A stretch of DNA of 64,000 bases from NCBI GenBank assembly GCA_012931725.1, contig CM022946.1, forward strand, positions 72,840,269 through 72,904,268, given 5' to 3'. Below, in pieces: positions 43,377 through 55,500 of this stretch. The DNA comes from Litsea cubeba (lineage: Eukaryota; Streptophyta; Magnoliopsida; Laurales; Lauraceae). The number at the start of each line of letters is the position of its first letter. Position 1 is the first letter of the stretch. The notes under the pieces were generated by a model. It did no database searches, was not told the origin of the DNA, and saw only the letters and a program-made list of their open reading frames with translations. The translations under genes were made by a program, and so were the position numbers.

Positions 43377-45616
43377 ATGGCAGCTTCATTAACCATTACC
43401 TTCGATGAGAGCAAGCACCAACTCATGCTTCAATAGAAGCAAGCCACGCGCACCTACAAGCGCCCCATCAGCTGCCGAAGCGTCAACTCCCTTGGCAACT
43501 CTCTAAACTCCGGGTCGACCTCGACTCCCCGGACTATTGTCTTTGAGATGCTGGGACCATTTCCACTTCCCGAAGAACAAACTGCTCCTTCCAAGAAGTA
43601 GAAACTCGCCTCTCAACGTGTTACTACCGTGACACCAAAGGCAAGCACCAGAAGGCCTGAAGCCCGTGGAAGCCCCACGAAGCCTCGACCCACAAACGAC
43701 CAGGTCTATCCCACGACTTGGTCCCCAAGACCTTCACCAAAACACAGAAGGACCCAAACATCCACTAAGCCAGCATACCTGGCTCCACTCAAAGAGAACC
43801 AGTTCTATCCTCTTGCTTACATGAAAGAGGAGAGACCCATCTCCAACCTGATTCCCAAGTCAACCCAGCATGAGCCGACTTGTTCCTACAAGCCCAAAAT
43901 CAAGTCATGCATCACAAGGCCTCTGTAAGCACCTGCTAAGGCCTACAAACCTGCAGTTTGACCCTTCATCTCTACAGGGGCCGAACTCCAAAAATTCAAA
44001 GCTTCGCTGCAACAGGCGAAGGACCGGGTCTGCATCCTGTCCTTGCCCAGCTACAAAGAAGACAGGCTTGGCTGCTGTGCTCGAGGGAGCACATCGTTCG
44101 TTGTCAAAGCCCAGCCAGAGCTGACCGAAGCTCAAATTGCTCGTCGCATACGCCGCCGCGCGTCGTATCGACAAAAGAGACTAGAGAAGCAAAGGACCCA
44201 GCCTCCTACACTTCAAGTCTCTCCCAAATGGGTCGAAAAAGAAAGTCCCAACCAAGTTGCGGCCGTCTATATGGTTGGAAAAACCAGAAGACGTCAAAAA
44301 TCAACAACAAAAAACCATGTCCGACGTCCGCTGACCCGCAACGTCTGCAGGATAAGAAGACACTCAGAAGAATCCCCTGCTCCTTCAAGCAAAGGACGGC
44401 AGAATGATCCTTCCTCAAGCTCTTCATCAGAAAGAATGAGCCCCAGCTCAGTTACCAGGACAGTTTCTTCGTTTCAATCACGAAGGATGAATGTCTTGGT
44501 TACAAATTCTGAGCCACCACCCCGCAATCCACCTCAAGACGATGCGATCACACGCATCCAGCAGTTGGAACAAGGCCAGCAGAGAATTGAAACTCTTATG
44601 GAAAACCTTTTCCTCGCCTTCCAAAATCAGGCGAACAATGAACCTCCTCTGAATCATCAAGATGATGAGGAAAATGGAGAAGAAAATGAGTCACGCGCCC
44701 TTACTAAAAAGGACGTAGACAGTATCCTCGCCAAAGCAAAAGAAGTGGATATACTCAAAGAGCATGGGATCAAGCCACCATATCCCTTGTGGATGGACTC
44801 GGTCCATTCCCTACAAAATCCAGGCATCCTACTTTCCAAACATATACGGGAAAGGATCAGCCAGACAGCACATCATCCACTTCAAGATCTTGACGGGAGC
44901 TATCGCGGATCAAGATGCACTCAAGATCCGCCTCTTTGCAAGTACCCTAAAAGGTACGGCCTTCGATTGGTACTCCACTCTGCCGGAGGGACTCCATTCA
45001 AAATTGGGCCATGCTAGAGACACGCTTCCTAACTCACTTCAAAGGTGAGGATCATCCCGCTACTATGGCTCAGTTGTGAAGCCTAAAATAGGGGGAGAAT
45101 GAGTCAATATATGACTTCATTCACAAGTGGAAAGCGATGGCATACAAATGCTCTGATGTATTGCCACAAGCGTCGCTAGTCGACATCTGCTGAAACAACA
45201 TGAGAGCCAGAATCCGCTCCAAGATCATCGGCAACAAATCAAAGAACCTGGGAGAACTCCTAGAGGCTTCCATGGAAGCTGAAACGGTGATTAAAGACCT
45301 CAACAGTCAGAAATCATCAAGAAAAGAGCCAACCTCCATTTCAACCTCTAAACCAAAGAAGAAAGAGGTCCTCATTGTGCAGACTAAGTCAGCTCCTCGG
45401 CCACAAAAGAAAGCTGAAAACAAAGCTGCTGGTAAGAGACCTGAACTCTCTGATGCCTTCAAAGAACGAGTAGAGAAGAAATACCCGTTTAATGAAGATG
45501 TTGATGAAATCTTCGGGGCTTTTGTGGCAAATGGCATGCTCACCTTGCCTGAACCAAAAAAACCGGGTGATGTTGGTAAAACCAATGATCCTCGGTACTG
45601 TCCATACATCAGATGA
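43377..45616 (+). pseudogene. Gag region of the large Tat element
   Basis: The frame opens at ATG 43377 and runs through a Pro/Lys/Arg-rich N-terminal region with in-frame TAG (43434, 43599), TAA (43926) and TGA (43959). It then enters a well-preserved part (44043-44800) with ITRIQQLEQGQQRIETLMEN, an acidic stretch, and the capsid entry KPPYPLWMDSV. A frameshift near 44805 moves the capsid core (DALKIRLFASTLKGTAFDWY) to another frame. Further frame changes and stops precede the C-terminal part (NKSKNLGELLEASMEAE, to 45616). Each stop is one C-to-T change away from a sense codon. Non-functional copy of a Tat gag. Confidence 0.75.
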
Positions 45617-47455
45617 TCTCGCGTCCTCTCAATCAATGCTTCGTTGTGAGAGAGAAAATAAAGGAGATGTGGAAAAACGGAGTCATCACCTTTGACAAAA
45701 ACTATGGGTCTGCCTCCGTTAACATGGTGACATGTGGATAAACATCAAAATCACCGAAGAAAAAGATCACTACTTTCTTCAAAGTGATAAACTCAATCCA
45801 AGCGTTCGAGGAACTGGTTCCTTACCCGACACTAGACGGACAACCCATATGGGTACATCCCGATCTCCTAGAAGATGAAAATTGGGGGGTCGTGAATACA
45901 AAGCCTACAGCTCAACAGCGAAGGTAGGCTAGGAAACATCTCCTCAAGCTCAAACGGCAAGAGAAGACCATCTAAAACAAGAAGTCCGAGAAAAAGCAGA
46001 GGCTTCCTCTACCGCTTCACTGGAGGCAACAAAAACATCCCTTCCAGAGACTTCAAAGGGGGTAAGAAAATTCACTCTCAGTGATTTCATGCCACCTCAA
46101 TTCAAAGAAGCCACGCAGGGGGCATCATACTCTTGTAATTCGGTAGTTGGATTCTCTATTGATGGATACGAGTCTAGCGACACCAATGATGGATTCGAAT
46201 CCAACTACACCGACGAGTGGGAGGAGTCCCTTGAAATAGGAGAATATCTCTCCGATGAAGAATGGGTTCCTGAGACTCATCTTATGCCAGTAATCTGGTA
46301 TAACCCCCTACAGCCACAAGGATCCTGGTCTGATGATGAAGAAAACCAAGAGGCTGTACAAGAAAATGTTGTTGAACCAGCACCCTTCATTGCTCCAGTG
46401 GAAATCAATAATGTTGAGCCATAAAGAGCTGATGAAGAAGAAGATTTGGCTCCCATGCCTGATTTTGAAGAATATGCAAGGATCTTGCAGCGTCTCGCTC
46501 TAGAACAAGAGCAAGACCGTGTCAACGAGCCTCCTCGCAATCTAGAGCCGGAAGTCCCTGAAGACCATTAGGTACATCCTCCCTTAACTCCTGAAAATGG
46601 AGAAAATTGCTGGATAGACGATCCTCTTACATCCGAGGATGAGTCTGACTCTGATCAGACAACGTCTCCTATCAGAGCTTCCTGTAATGTGATAATTCAG
46701 GATTATAACTCTTCCGAAGCATCGTCTGGTGAGATCACTTACACTCCGACGACTCCTAGCACTGTATCTTCTGGAGCCACCTCATCTCACGTGACTTTCA
46801 CTGAGACGACACCATCTCAGGTTTCTTCTCTTGAGACTGTGACTTCAAAGTTTACACCCTTCCTGACTGAAAAATCCCCAGCTATTGATGCTTGGAACGA
46901 TGAATTGGTCAACGAAGATGAAAGGTTGCTGGATGCTATTCAGGACTTGTTCCCGGAAAATGCTCCATGCAACACAATCACTGAGGATGGCAACTCTGCT
47001 GCAGATACATCCTCAGTAAACGAAAAACGACAGCCTTTTGATCCTAAAGACAATCTTCCAAACGAAGACCCTTCTTAAGAAGCTCTCAAAGTTGGTAGAG
47101 GCACCCGCTCTGGCCGGGACTACTACAAAAATTACAACCAATCTTCCTTTACATATGTAAATCCTTCGGGAAAAGATGTTGTAAGCGCCCCTAGTGGCAA
47201 CAATGATGAACATGCAGGCCCTAAGGAGGCTTTCAAGTATGACTTGATTGAACACTTCAAGCACATACCTGCACATCTGCACATCCTAGGTTTATTGCGA
47301 ATGTCTCCGCACACTCGTGATGTTCTCATTTCAAAATTACAAAAGCTGAATGAGGATGTCGACAAACATGCCCCGCAAGTCCTCCAAATTGAAATAGATT
47401 ACCGGGTAAAAAACTCAAAAGCTTCCTAAAAGGGAGAAAAGAAGAAAACTGAGGG
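45617..47455 (+). pseudogene. Decayed gag-protease linker of the Tat polyprotein
   Basis: Acidic segments (46089-46424) and Ser/Thr-rich segments (46689-47078), separated by stops and frame changes, lie between gag and protease. No catalytic domain is recognised; such low-complexity linkers occur in large Tat elements. Confidence 0.5.
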
Positions 47456-47948
47456 ATCATGCATTGAATGCCTCTCGGTTAAAAAAGTAGCTAGTGCAAC
47501 CATCGCCTTCACAAAGGACGACCTTCTACTTGGTGAAACAAGGCACAATCGACCCCTGTACTTCACAGGGTACATCAAGGAAATGCCTATGCTTAGAGTT
47601 CAGATCGACCTAGGTTCTGCACTCAACCTCATCTCCACATCGGCTCTCGAAGAGTTGGGCTTCCCACTCAGCAAGTTGAGCTACACATCTGTATCTATCT
47701 TTGGATACGATGGGAGTACTCAAAGGCCTATCGGCAAAATCAGATTCAAGTTGCAGATTGGTGATCTTATCTCTGAGATTACAGTGTATGCTATAAAAAC
47801 CCCTTCATGCTACAACATCCTTCTCGGACGTCCTTGGATCCACGAGAATGGTGTTGTCCCTTCAACTTTACATCAATGCATCAAGTTTGTTGGTAACGAC
47901 GGCATGATACATCGAGTCTTTACGGACAAAAAACCCTTCAAAGGTTAA
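47456..47948 (+). pseudogene. Tat aspartic protease
   Basis: ATIAFTKDDLLLGETRHNRP leads into the protease core with IDLGSALNLIS (flap and active site region; the usual DTGAS/DSGA-type motif reads DLGSA) and the conserved LLGRPWIHENGVVPSTLHQC. The frame ends at TAA (47946-47948), probably from CAA, and continues beyond it. The domain is clear; activity is doubtful. Confidence 0.75.
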
Positions 47949-48309
47949 GAAGTCCACTTCGCAGACTCACAGATGTATGAACGTGAAAAAGAAGAAGAGG
48001 AGAAGCACACAGCACCCTTTGCCGAAAATCTCCAGAAAGATAAAGGCAAGGCTCCTCAACAATCATCGGAAGAAAATAAACCATCCGGTAAATTTGAAGA
48101 GAGCATTCAAACTCCCTTCATCATCTCCCTCAAACCTTCAAAGCCTTTGGTCATCACAACCAAAGTGAAGAAGGCAAAGCAAAAGCCTGAGGGCAAATTT
48201 GTTGTCTCTTTCGTGTCTATCATGCAAGACACGGATACGGATTCAGAGCCAGAAGGCGACACATCGTCAAGCCAAGCTGACACTCAGCAAGTTCAGCCTG
48301 CTCTTACTC

Positions 48310-48924
48310 CAATGGAGACAACTTGACATAGAAGATCCTACGTCAGCTTCCTTCGTTGTTCCAGCAACTTTAGCAAAGGAAAAGCCGATCTTCTTCCATA
48401 GATTGGATGCTTCTTCATCAAACTTCATGCTTGAACCTTTCCAAAATGAAGGTATGCCTCGACTATCCTTATATAGTTCTGTGGCACAAGCTATTATGAA
48501 GAAAATGGGCTATGATGCTCAAAACCCAGTCGGTTTGGGAGAAGGACGCGGTATTCTCACGCCATTGGGGCCCGTCTTGACCAAAAGCCAGCTCGAAGAT
48601 TGGAGACTCCACGGCTATGTAGAAAAGTCTTCACACGGGTTAGGGTACGATCCCGACACTCCTTTGAGACAGTTGACACAAAGGCTTAAAAGTCAATTTA
48701 CTGACCAGGCCTCAACATCTCAAGTCCATGAAGACATCGATCTCCCTGGATATCTCTTCGATGAGTCACCTGACAAAGATCCAGGAAGCTCGTCCAATTG
48801 GTACGATTTCTCTGACGATGAGGAGGAGTTGTCCGATGGCACAGATGTATGGTCTTCTGACCCAGAAGAACCATCATCTCCAAAAGAAGTAGCCTACTTC
48901 GACACAGTTTCAACAGGCGATTAG
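48310..48924 (+). pseudogene. G-patch-like domain between protease and RT of the Tat element
   Basis: After a frame change the polyprotein reads AIMKKMGYDAQNPVGLGEGR followed by GILTPL, a G-patch-type glycine-rich RNA-binding motif with HGLGYDPDTP downstream. G-patch motifs follow protease in some retroviruses and in large plant gypsy elements, where they are thought to bind nucleic acid. The frame stops at TAG (48922-48924), probably from CAG, and then runs into RT. Confidence 0.65.
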
Positions 48925-49053
48925 GATCATCTCATAGCAAGCCTTGGGAAAATTCCCGATCAAGAAGACCCGTGGAAAGGAACAAAGCCTTGGTCTGGAA
49001 ATGCCCTTGAAACCCCAGAAGGTTTCGTTGAGCTAGAAGCCTCAAAAAATATT

Positions 49054-49779
49054 GTGGAGGAACCACCTTCGAACCTTCCAATAGAAGATCCTGTTGAAAA
49101 GATAGACTTGGGAACACCAGATAACACACATCCTGTATTCATAAGCAAGAATATAAAGGATGATGAGTTACCCGAGTATATCGCCTTTTTTCGTGAGTTC
49201 GTTGATTGCTTTGCACGGTCTTATGCTGAAATACCTGGTTTAGACCCCAAAATAGTAGTCCACAAGCTCAATCTTCAAGAAGACATCAAGCCTGTCAAGC
49301 AGGGTCAAAGAAGATTCCGTCCAGATGTGATGGATAAAATTGAACAAGAAGTTCAAAAACTCAAAAGCGTCGGCTTCATCCATGAGGAACAACATCCTGA
49401 ATGGTTGGCCAACATTGTCCCCATGACAAAGAAAAACGGGCAAATCAGGGTCTGTATTGACTATAGAGACCTGAATGGCGCATGCCCTAAAGATGAATTT
49501 CCGCTCCCCATACCTGAGATAAAGATGCATCCTGAAGATGAAAAACATACATCCTTTCGGACCCCATTTGGTGTGTATTGCTACAGTGTCATGCCATTTG
49601 GTCTGAAAAATGCTGGTGCCACATATCAGAGGGCTATGATGAAGATATTCCAAGATATGCAGCACAAGACGGTTGAATGTTACGTTGATGACCTCGCCGT
49701 CAAAAACAAAAGAAAAGAAGATCATCTTGAAGACCTTCGAGAAGTCTCCTCCGGCTTCACAAACACAAACTGCGAATGA
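49054..49779 (+). pseudogene. Tat reverse transcriptase with internal in-frame deletion
   Basis: RT motifs in order: VKQGQRRFRPDVMDKIEQEV, RVCIDYRDLNGACPKDEFPL, then a direct join of PIPEI to KMHPEDEKHTSF, followed by MPFGLKNAGATYQRAM and the YVDD box (49681-49692). The join lacks about 25-30 residues that normally include the first catalytic Asp (FMDGYSGYNQ-type block). The deletion keeps the frame. A frameshift follows near 49775. Confidence 0.8.
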
Positions 49780-49799
49780 ATCCTCTGAAATGCTTCTTC

Positions 49800-50270
49800 G
49801 GCGTCTCATCAGGTAAGTTCCTCGGATTCTTAGTTCGGAAAGCTAGAATAGAGCTTGACCCCATAAAAGTGAAAGCCATTCTAGAAATGACCTCTCCAAG
49901 AACCTTGAGAGAACTCAAAGGGCTTCAAGGGAGATAGGCCTACATCAGACGGTTCATCTCCAATCTTTCGGGGAAATGTCGTCCATTCTTCCGGTTGATG
50001 AAAAAAGGTGTAAACTTTGTCTTGGATGCTGACTGTGAAGCTGCATTCCAAGATATCAAGTCATACCAGACAAAACCTCCGGTGTTAGCTGCTCCTTCCA
50101 CTGGAAAACCATTCATCTTGTACACAAGAGCCCTTGATCACTCTCTGGGAGCTCTGCTTGCACAAGAAAATGATGAAAGAAAAGAAGCTGCTCCATATTA
50201 CCTCAGCCGCATGCTCGTAGGTGCAGAGCATCGCTACTTCCAGTCGAAAAAAAATGTCTTGCAGTGATAT
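49800..50270 (+). pseudogene. Tat RT connection and first RNase H
   Basis: FLGFLVRKARIELDPIKVKA, then LKGLQGR, TAG (49935-49937) and AYIRRFISNLSGKCRPFF, then RNase H with PFILYTRALDHSLGALLAQE and APYYLSRMLVGAEHRY. The normal D-A-S near the start reads TRA. Reading is split by a frameshift at about 50262. Confidence 0.7.
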
Positions 50271-51269
50271 TCGCCGTACAAAAGCTGCGTCACTACTTGC
50301 TTTCCAACACAGTCTACCTGGTCTCGAGGGTCAACCTCTTGAAGGTCCTTGTCACAAAAACATGTTCTCTCAATGCCCGACTGGCAAAATGGTCCATCTT
50401 TCTATCACAATTTGATATTAGGTATGTACCACAAAAGGCAATCAAAGGGCAAGCTCTACCGGACTTCCTCGTAGAGCATCCATTGCCTAAAGATTCTCCA
50501 CTCAGAGATGATCTCCCAGATGAAACAGTCTACAATGTGGAGACTTTCTCACAAAATGCTTCCTGGGACATGTACTTTGACGGTGTAACCAGGACAATTG
50601 AAAAAAGACAGCTGATCTCGGGAGTTGGCATCCTCTTTGTTAGCCCCGACAAATACATTATTCCACACGCTTTCTCGCTACTGGAACCATGCACAAACAA
50701 TGCAGCTGAATACCAAGCTCTGATCCTAGGATTGGCACTCGCCATCGAATCCGGTATCACCATGCTGGAAGTCTTTGGAGACTCTCAACTGATCGTCAAC
50801 CAGATGAATCAGAAATTTGAAGTCAGGAAGCCTGATCTGCTGCCTTACTACAACAAGGCACAATCGCTTCTGTAAAAGTTTGACATCTGTCACATCACCC
50901 ACATTCATAGAGGTGAAAACATACGTGCAGATGCCCTGGCTGGACTTGCCGCATCTATGGCAATCCAGGAAGAGGAAAACATGCAAATCACAGTGTGCGA
51001 AAGAAGAATCCTTCCTCCTCTTAACACACACCAAGCAGTTGCTGAATGCCACCTAGTGGTTGGGAGTCGGATTTCAATCCTTCAAACTCCAATCGACGAC
51101 TGGAGGGATCCATTCATTGATTACATTATGTTCGGAATCCTACCTGAAGATCCAAAAGAACGGGTAAGCATCCAAAGGCGAACCCCAAGCTTTCATTTGG
51201 ATATTCCTTCAAAAATCCTTTACTGGAAATCCTTCAACGGAGTATTTCTACACTGCTTGTCACAACAAG
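50264..51269 (+). pseudogene. Tat second RNase H (archaeal-like) and integrase linker, split by copia
   Basis: After RNase H 1 the frame reads the WDMYFDGV start of a second RNase H, LEPCTNNAAEYQALILGLAL and VFGDSQLIVNQMNQKFEVRK. A duplicated RNase H of this kind is diagnostic of the Tat lineage. One TAA (50873-50875) interrupts it before KFDICHITHIHRGENIRADA. The frame runs up to the copia insertion site and resumes at 57408 in the same phase once one ACAAG target copy is discounted. Confidence 0.8.
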
Positions 51270-52449
51270 TGTTGGAATTTGAGATGACTTGAGTAGTCTT
51301 TGATGAATTGAAGAAGTTAGCATCTCAAGTATTGATTTGAGTTGGAATTCTTGTCAACACATTGTCACAAACATGATGTTGATAAGCTGGTATTGATAGA
51401 GCTTAAAAGAAGAAATCAGAATTGGAAACAGAATTGAAACAGTCAGGAACTCAGAATTCCTGAAGCAGAGCACGCGGTCGACCGGGCTCTTCATGCGGTC
51501 GACCGAGCAAGAAGAAACTTGCAGAAAACAGAAAAAGGCACCTCTCAGTTATTTTCGTGACACAGTGTGTCTTCGGTCGACCGGGACATCAGGATGTCGA
51601 CCGAGCTCGATAAGTGACTATTTCCAGTCAGTGTATGATGTCGACCGAGCACAGTATGATGTCGACCGAGCACGGGAACCAGAGTTGCGCAGAATTAGAA
51701 GTTGAGCACGAAAATTCAGCATACTTATCTAATTTGTTTGGGACTCTTTCTAAACGAATTGTAGCCCGTTTTAAACACAATTAGGGGTTACTAAAACCTA
51801 TATAAAGGCATGCTTGGGTCGTTCATAAACACATAAGAAGAGAAGAGAAAAGAGAGAGAGTTCTTGAGAGAAAGCAGAAGCTGCTGCTGTGTTGCTGTTG
51901 TGCTGATGTGGTGACGTTTTCTACAGCAATTATGGACGGGATTATGCTCTAGAAGATGGTGATTCGTCCATGAGTTAAGTGTCTCTCTGTTTATGCTTTA
52001 ATTTCAATTTGTAAGGGATTGAGAGAGAGAGAATTGTAGAGGGGAAGGGCTGTAGACAGAGTTGATCTTATATTCTGTTTTTACATCAAGTTGGTGCTTG
52101 GTGTTTGGGGTTTGGTGATCCTATCTGTGGGTGCAGATAAATTGTAAGGGGAGTCGGTGCTTCCTAGATAGTTGGTACTATCTGAAACTCAAGGGAGTCG
52201 GTGCTTCCTAGATAGTTGGTGCTATCTGAAACTAAGGGTTGGTGCTCTTTGTCGTTGGTGCGACTAAATAAGATTCAGATCTGTCCCGGATTGGTGTTCG
52301 GACAGTCTTTGAACCGTGGACGTAGCCTTTCGGTGAACCACGTTAAATCTGGTGTCATTGTGTGGTTTGACTTGTTTTGTTGTTGAATTGGACCTGTTTT
52401 TAGAAATCACTGATTCACCCCCCCCTCTCAGTGATCGCGGTATCCAACA
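51270..52449 (+). repeat. Copia 5' LTR
   Basis: It carries TATATAAA at 51799-51806 and six GTCGAC-centred palindromes at 51474-51680. Confidence 0.93.
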
Positions 52450-52450
52450 A

Positions 52451-52469
52451 TTGGTATCAGAGCGAGGTT
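52451..52469 (+). promoter_or_regulatory. Copia primer-binding site
   Basis: TTGGTATCAGAGCGAGGTT begins one base after the LTR end and matches the initiator tRNA-Met 3' end. Confidence 0.9.
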
Positions 52470-52515
52470 CCCTTGATCAGTTTAATACGCTAAGGGTGAT
52501 CTCTTGTCAAATCAC

Positions 52516-55500
52516 ATGGCAGTCAATACAGGGAATATGAAAGCACCTCTGTTTGATGGTTCTAATTACTCTTTCTGGAAGATTAGAATGCAAGCCTTCA
52601 TCAAATCTCTTGGCTATGATGTTTGGGAGGCTGTCAGAGTCGGTTACAATGCTGCCAACGTACCCAATGATACTGCATCGAAGAAGTTGGCAGACAACGA
52701 CTCCAAGGCGCAGAATGCACTCTTTAGTGGCCTTGTGGACAGCGAGCTTGTCAAAGTAATTGCATGCAAAACAGCCAAGGAAATTTGGGACAAGTTGCAA
52801 AGCATACATGAAGGTGATGAGAAGATTAAAGAAGCCAAATTGCAAACTCATCGCTCTCAATTCGAGTCTCTTCGCATGGAGGAAAGCGAGAATGTTGACT
52901 CGTATATGCAACGAGTGAATGAAGTCACGAATGATATTCGTGGACTAGGGGAGGAGATTAAAGAGCCGGTCATCGTCAAAAAGGTTCTAAGATCTCTTCT
53001 TCCTCGGTTTGATTCAAAAGTCTCAGCCATTGAAGAAGCCAAAGATCTGAATGCATTTTCCATGGATGAATTACATGGTTCTTTAACTGCCTATGAGATG
53101 CGCATAGGAAAAACATCTTCATCTGATAAAGAAGCGGCCTTCAAAGTTCAGAAAAAGGCAAAAGAGACTGCTGGTCATGATGTTGATTCTGATGATGATG
53201 AGCTTGAGGCTCAATTTGTTAGAAAGTTGAAGAAAGGAAGCATTGGCAAGTACAAAGGGAAGCTACCCTTTAAATGCTTCAATTGTGGAGGTATTGGTCA
53301 CTTTGCTGCGAAGTGTCCCCTAAAAGAAGACAATGATAATGACTCTTATGCTGAAAAGAGTAAAGGAAATAGAAATTTCAGAAAAAGGGGCAAAGCTAAA
53401 AACTTTCTATGTCAACAAGATGACAGCACGTCTGAAACTTCAGACGATGATGAATCAACCGAAGCTCTCTTCATGGTCACTGTTGAAGAAGAAGAAGAGC
53501 TAGATCCTGAAGAGGATGAGGAGGCTGAAGTCAATCTTGAAGAGGAACTCATAGCCACACTTGAGGAGCTAAGCATGGAACGCAAATCAAGTAAGAAAAA
53601 TCTGAAACTTCTCCATGAATCTGAAAGTTCTATTATTTCTTTGAAAACTCAAGTAGAAGAATATAAAAGAATGGTAGAAGTCCTTGAAAACCAAATAAGT
53701 ACCAAAAAGGAAGAGGCTATGAAACTTGAAACTGAGATCGCTAGAGCAAAGGCTGAAAATTTGGAAAATAGCAAAAAACTCAAAGCGCTCCAAGCGATTG
53801 AAGGGACTATGAAACTCAATGAACTACTGAAAGTTCAAAGACCAGCCCACTTCAGATTTGGTCTAGGATTTGAGAAAGGAGAATCCTCTAAGATTGCACC
53901 TCCTGAAAAGAAAAAGCTTGTGAAGCAAGTCACTGCACCTTCTAACTCTATGAAGCCCACTCAACCTAGAAAGGAGTCCATTCCTGTTAGAAAGGTAATG
54001 AAGACTAACCAGCCACAAAGAAGATACAAATTCTATGGTTATTGCTTTCATTGTAATATGTTTGGACATAAAAGAGCTGATTGCAAATTCTATGTAAGAA
54101 ACAGCCCATTTGTGACTAGGAATCCCTTTTCAATCCTAAGTAGCCACAAAATTGAGTGCTATATATGTCATAATTATGGACACTTGGCTAGGGATTGTAG
54201 GTTGCCTATTGCTAACCAATTTCAGGTTGAAAAGAAACCCAAGTTAGTTAAGGCATGGAGGGCAAAGAAAAGGGAAGGTAATCCCAAAGAATCTCTCATT
54301 GTGCAAACGGCATTCAATGCACAAAAGAAGACAGCACCATGGGTCCTTGATAGTGGTTGTTCAAGCCATATGACTGGTGATAAAGAGAAATTCATCAAAT
54401 TACAGCACTATGAAGGCGGTTCAGTGAAGTTTGGCAACAATGATGGTGCCAAAATCTGCGGAAAAGGTGTCATTCAGCTTATGGCAAACAAAATCAGATC
54501 TGAAGAAGTCTTATATGTGTCTGGATTGAGACACAATCTGCTTAGTGTGAGCCAGATCTGTGACAAGGGTCACGAAGTTATCTTCACAAAGAATGGGTTT
54601 GCCATCAAGAAGAGTAGCAACGGCAAAACAGTGGCAACTGGATCAAGAACTGCTGGAAATCTCTATACCTTGTCAGATGGAGCTGAAAAGACCTGCTTGA
54701 TGAGTCGGACAGAGGAAAGTTGGTTGTGGCACAAACGCCTTGGGCATCTAAGCTTTGATAACATGTCAAAGATTTGCAATTCAAAGGCTGTAAGAGGCAT
54801 GTCTAAAGTTGAAAAGCCTTCCAATCCCATTTGCGACTCTTGCCAAAAGGGAAAGCAAACGAGGGTCATGTTCAAGTCAAAGGAGCATCATTCAAAGAAA
54901 CCTCTTGAGCTAGTGCACACTGATCTCTGTGGACCGATGCGAACTCAAAGCACCAATGGAGATAAGTATTTCATGTTATGCATTGATGATTATACTCGTA
55001 TGACATGGGTATTGTTTCTTAAACATAAGCATCAAGCACTTGATCGTTTTAAAGTATTTAAAGCACAGGTTGAAAATCAATTGGAAAAACGTATCAAGAT
55101 CTTAAGGTCTGATCGTGGAGGCGAGTTCACATCTGAAGAGTTCACTAAATATTGTGAACATCATGGCATTCAAAGACAGTACTCAGCCCCTAGAACTCCA
55201 CAGCAAAATGGAGTTGTGGAACGGAAGAATCGCACCGTACAAGAGATGGCTCGTACAATGCTAAGTGAAAGCAAGATGGCTGACAAGTATTGGAAAGAGG
55301 CAATTCATACGGCTGTATACATTCAAAACCGATGCTTGATCAGGCCACATGAAGACAAAACTCCCTATGAGCTATGGTTTGGAAGAAAAGCAACAGTCAA
55401 GCACTTCAAAGTCTTCGGCAGCAAGTGTTACATCAAGAGGCTCGAACAAAATCCGGGCAAATTTGAAGAAAGAGCTGACGAAGGTATATTTCTGGGTTAC

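Noticed and set aside
43434..43436. In-frame TAG codons in the Tat gag as possible stop-codon recoding
   Set aside because: Stops of all three types occur together with frameshifts, so decay by C-to-T change is the simpler explanation.
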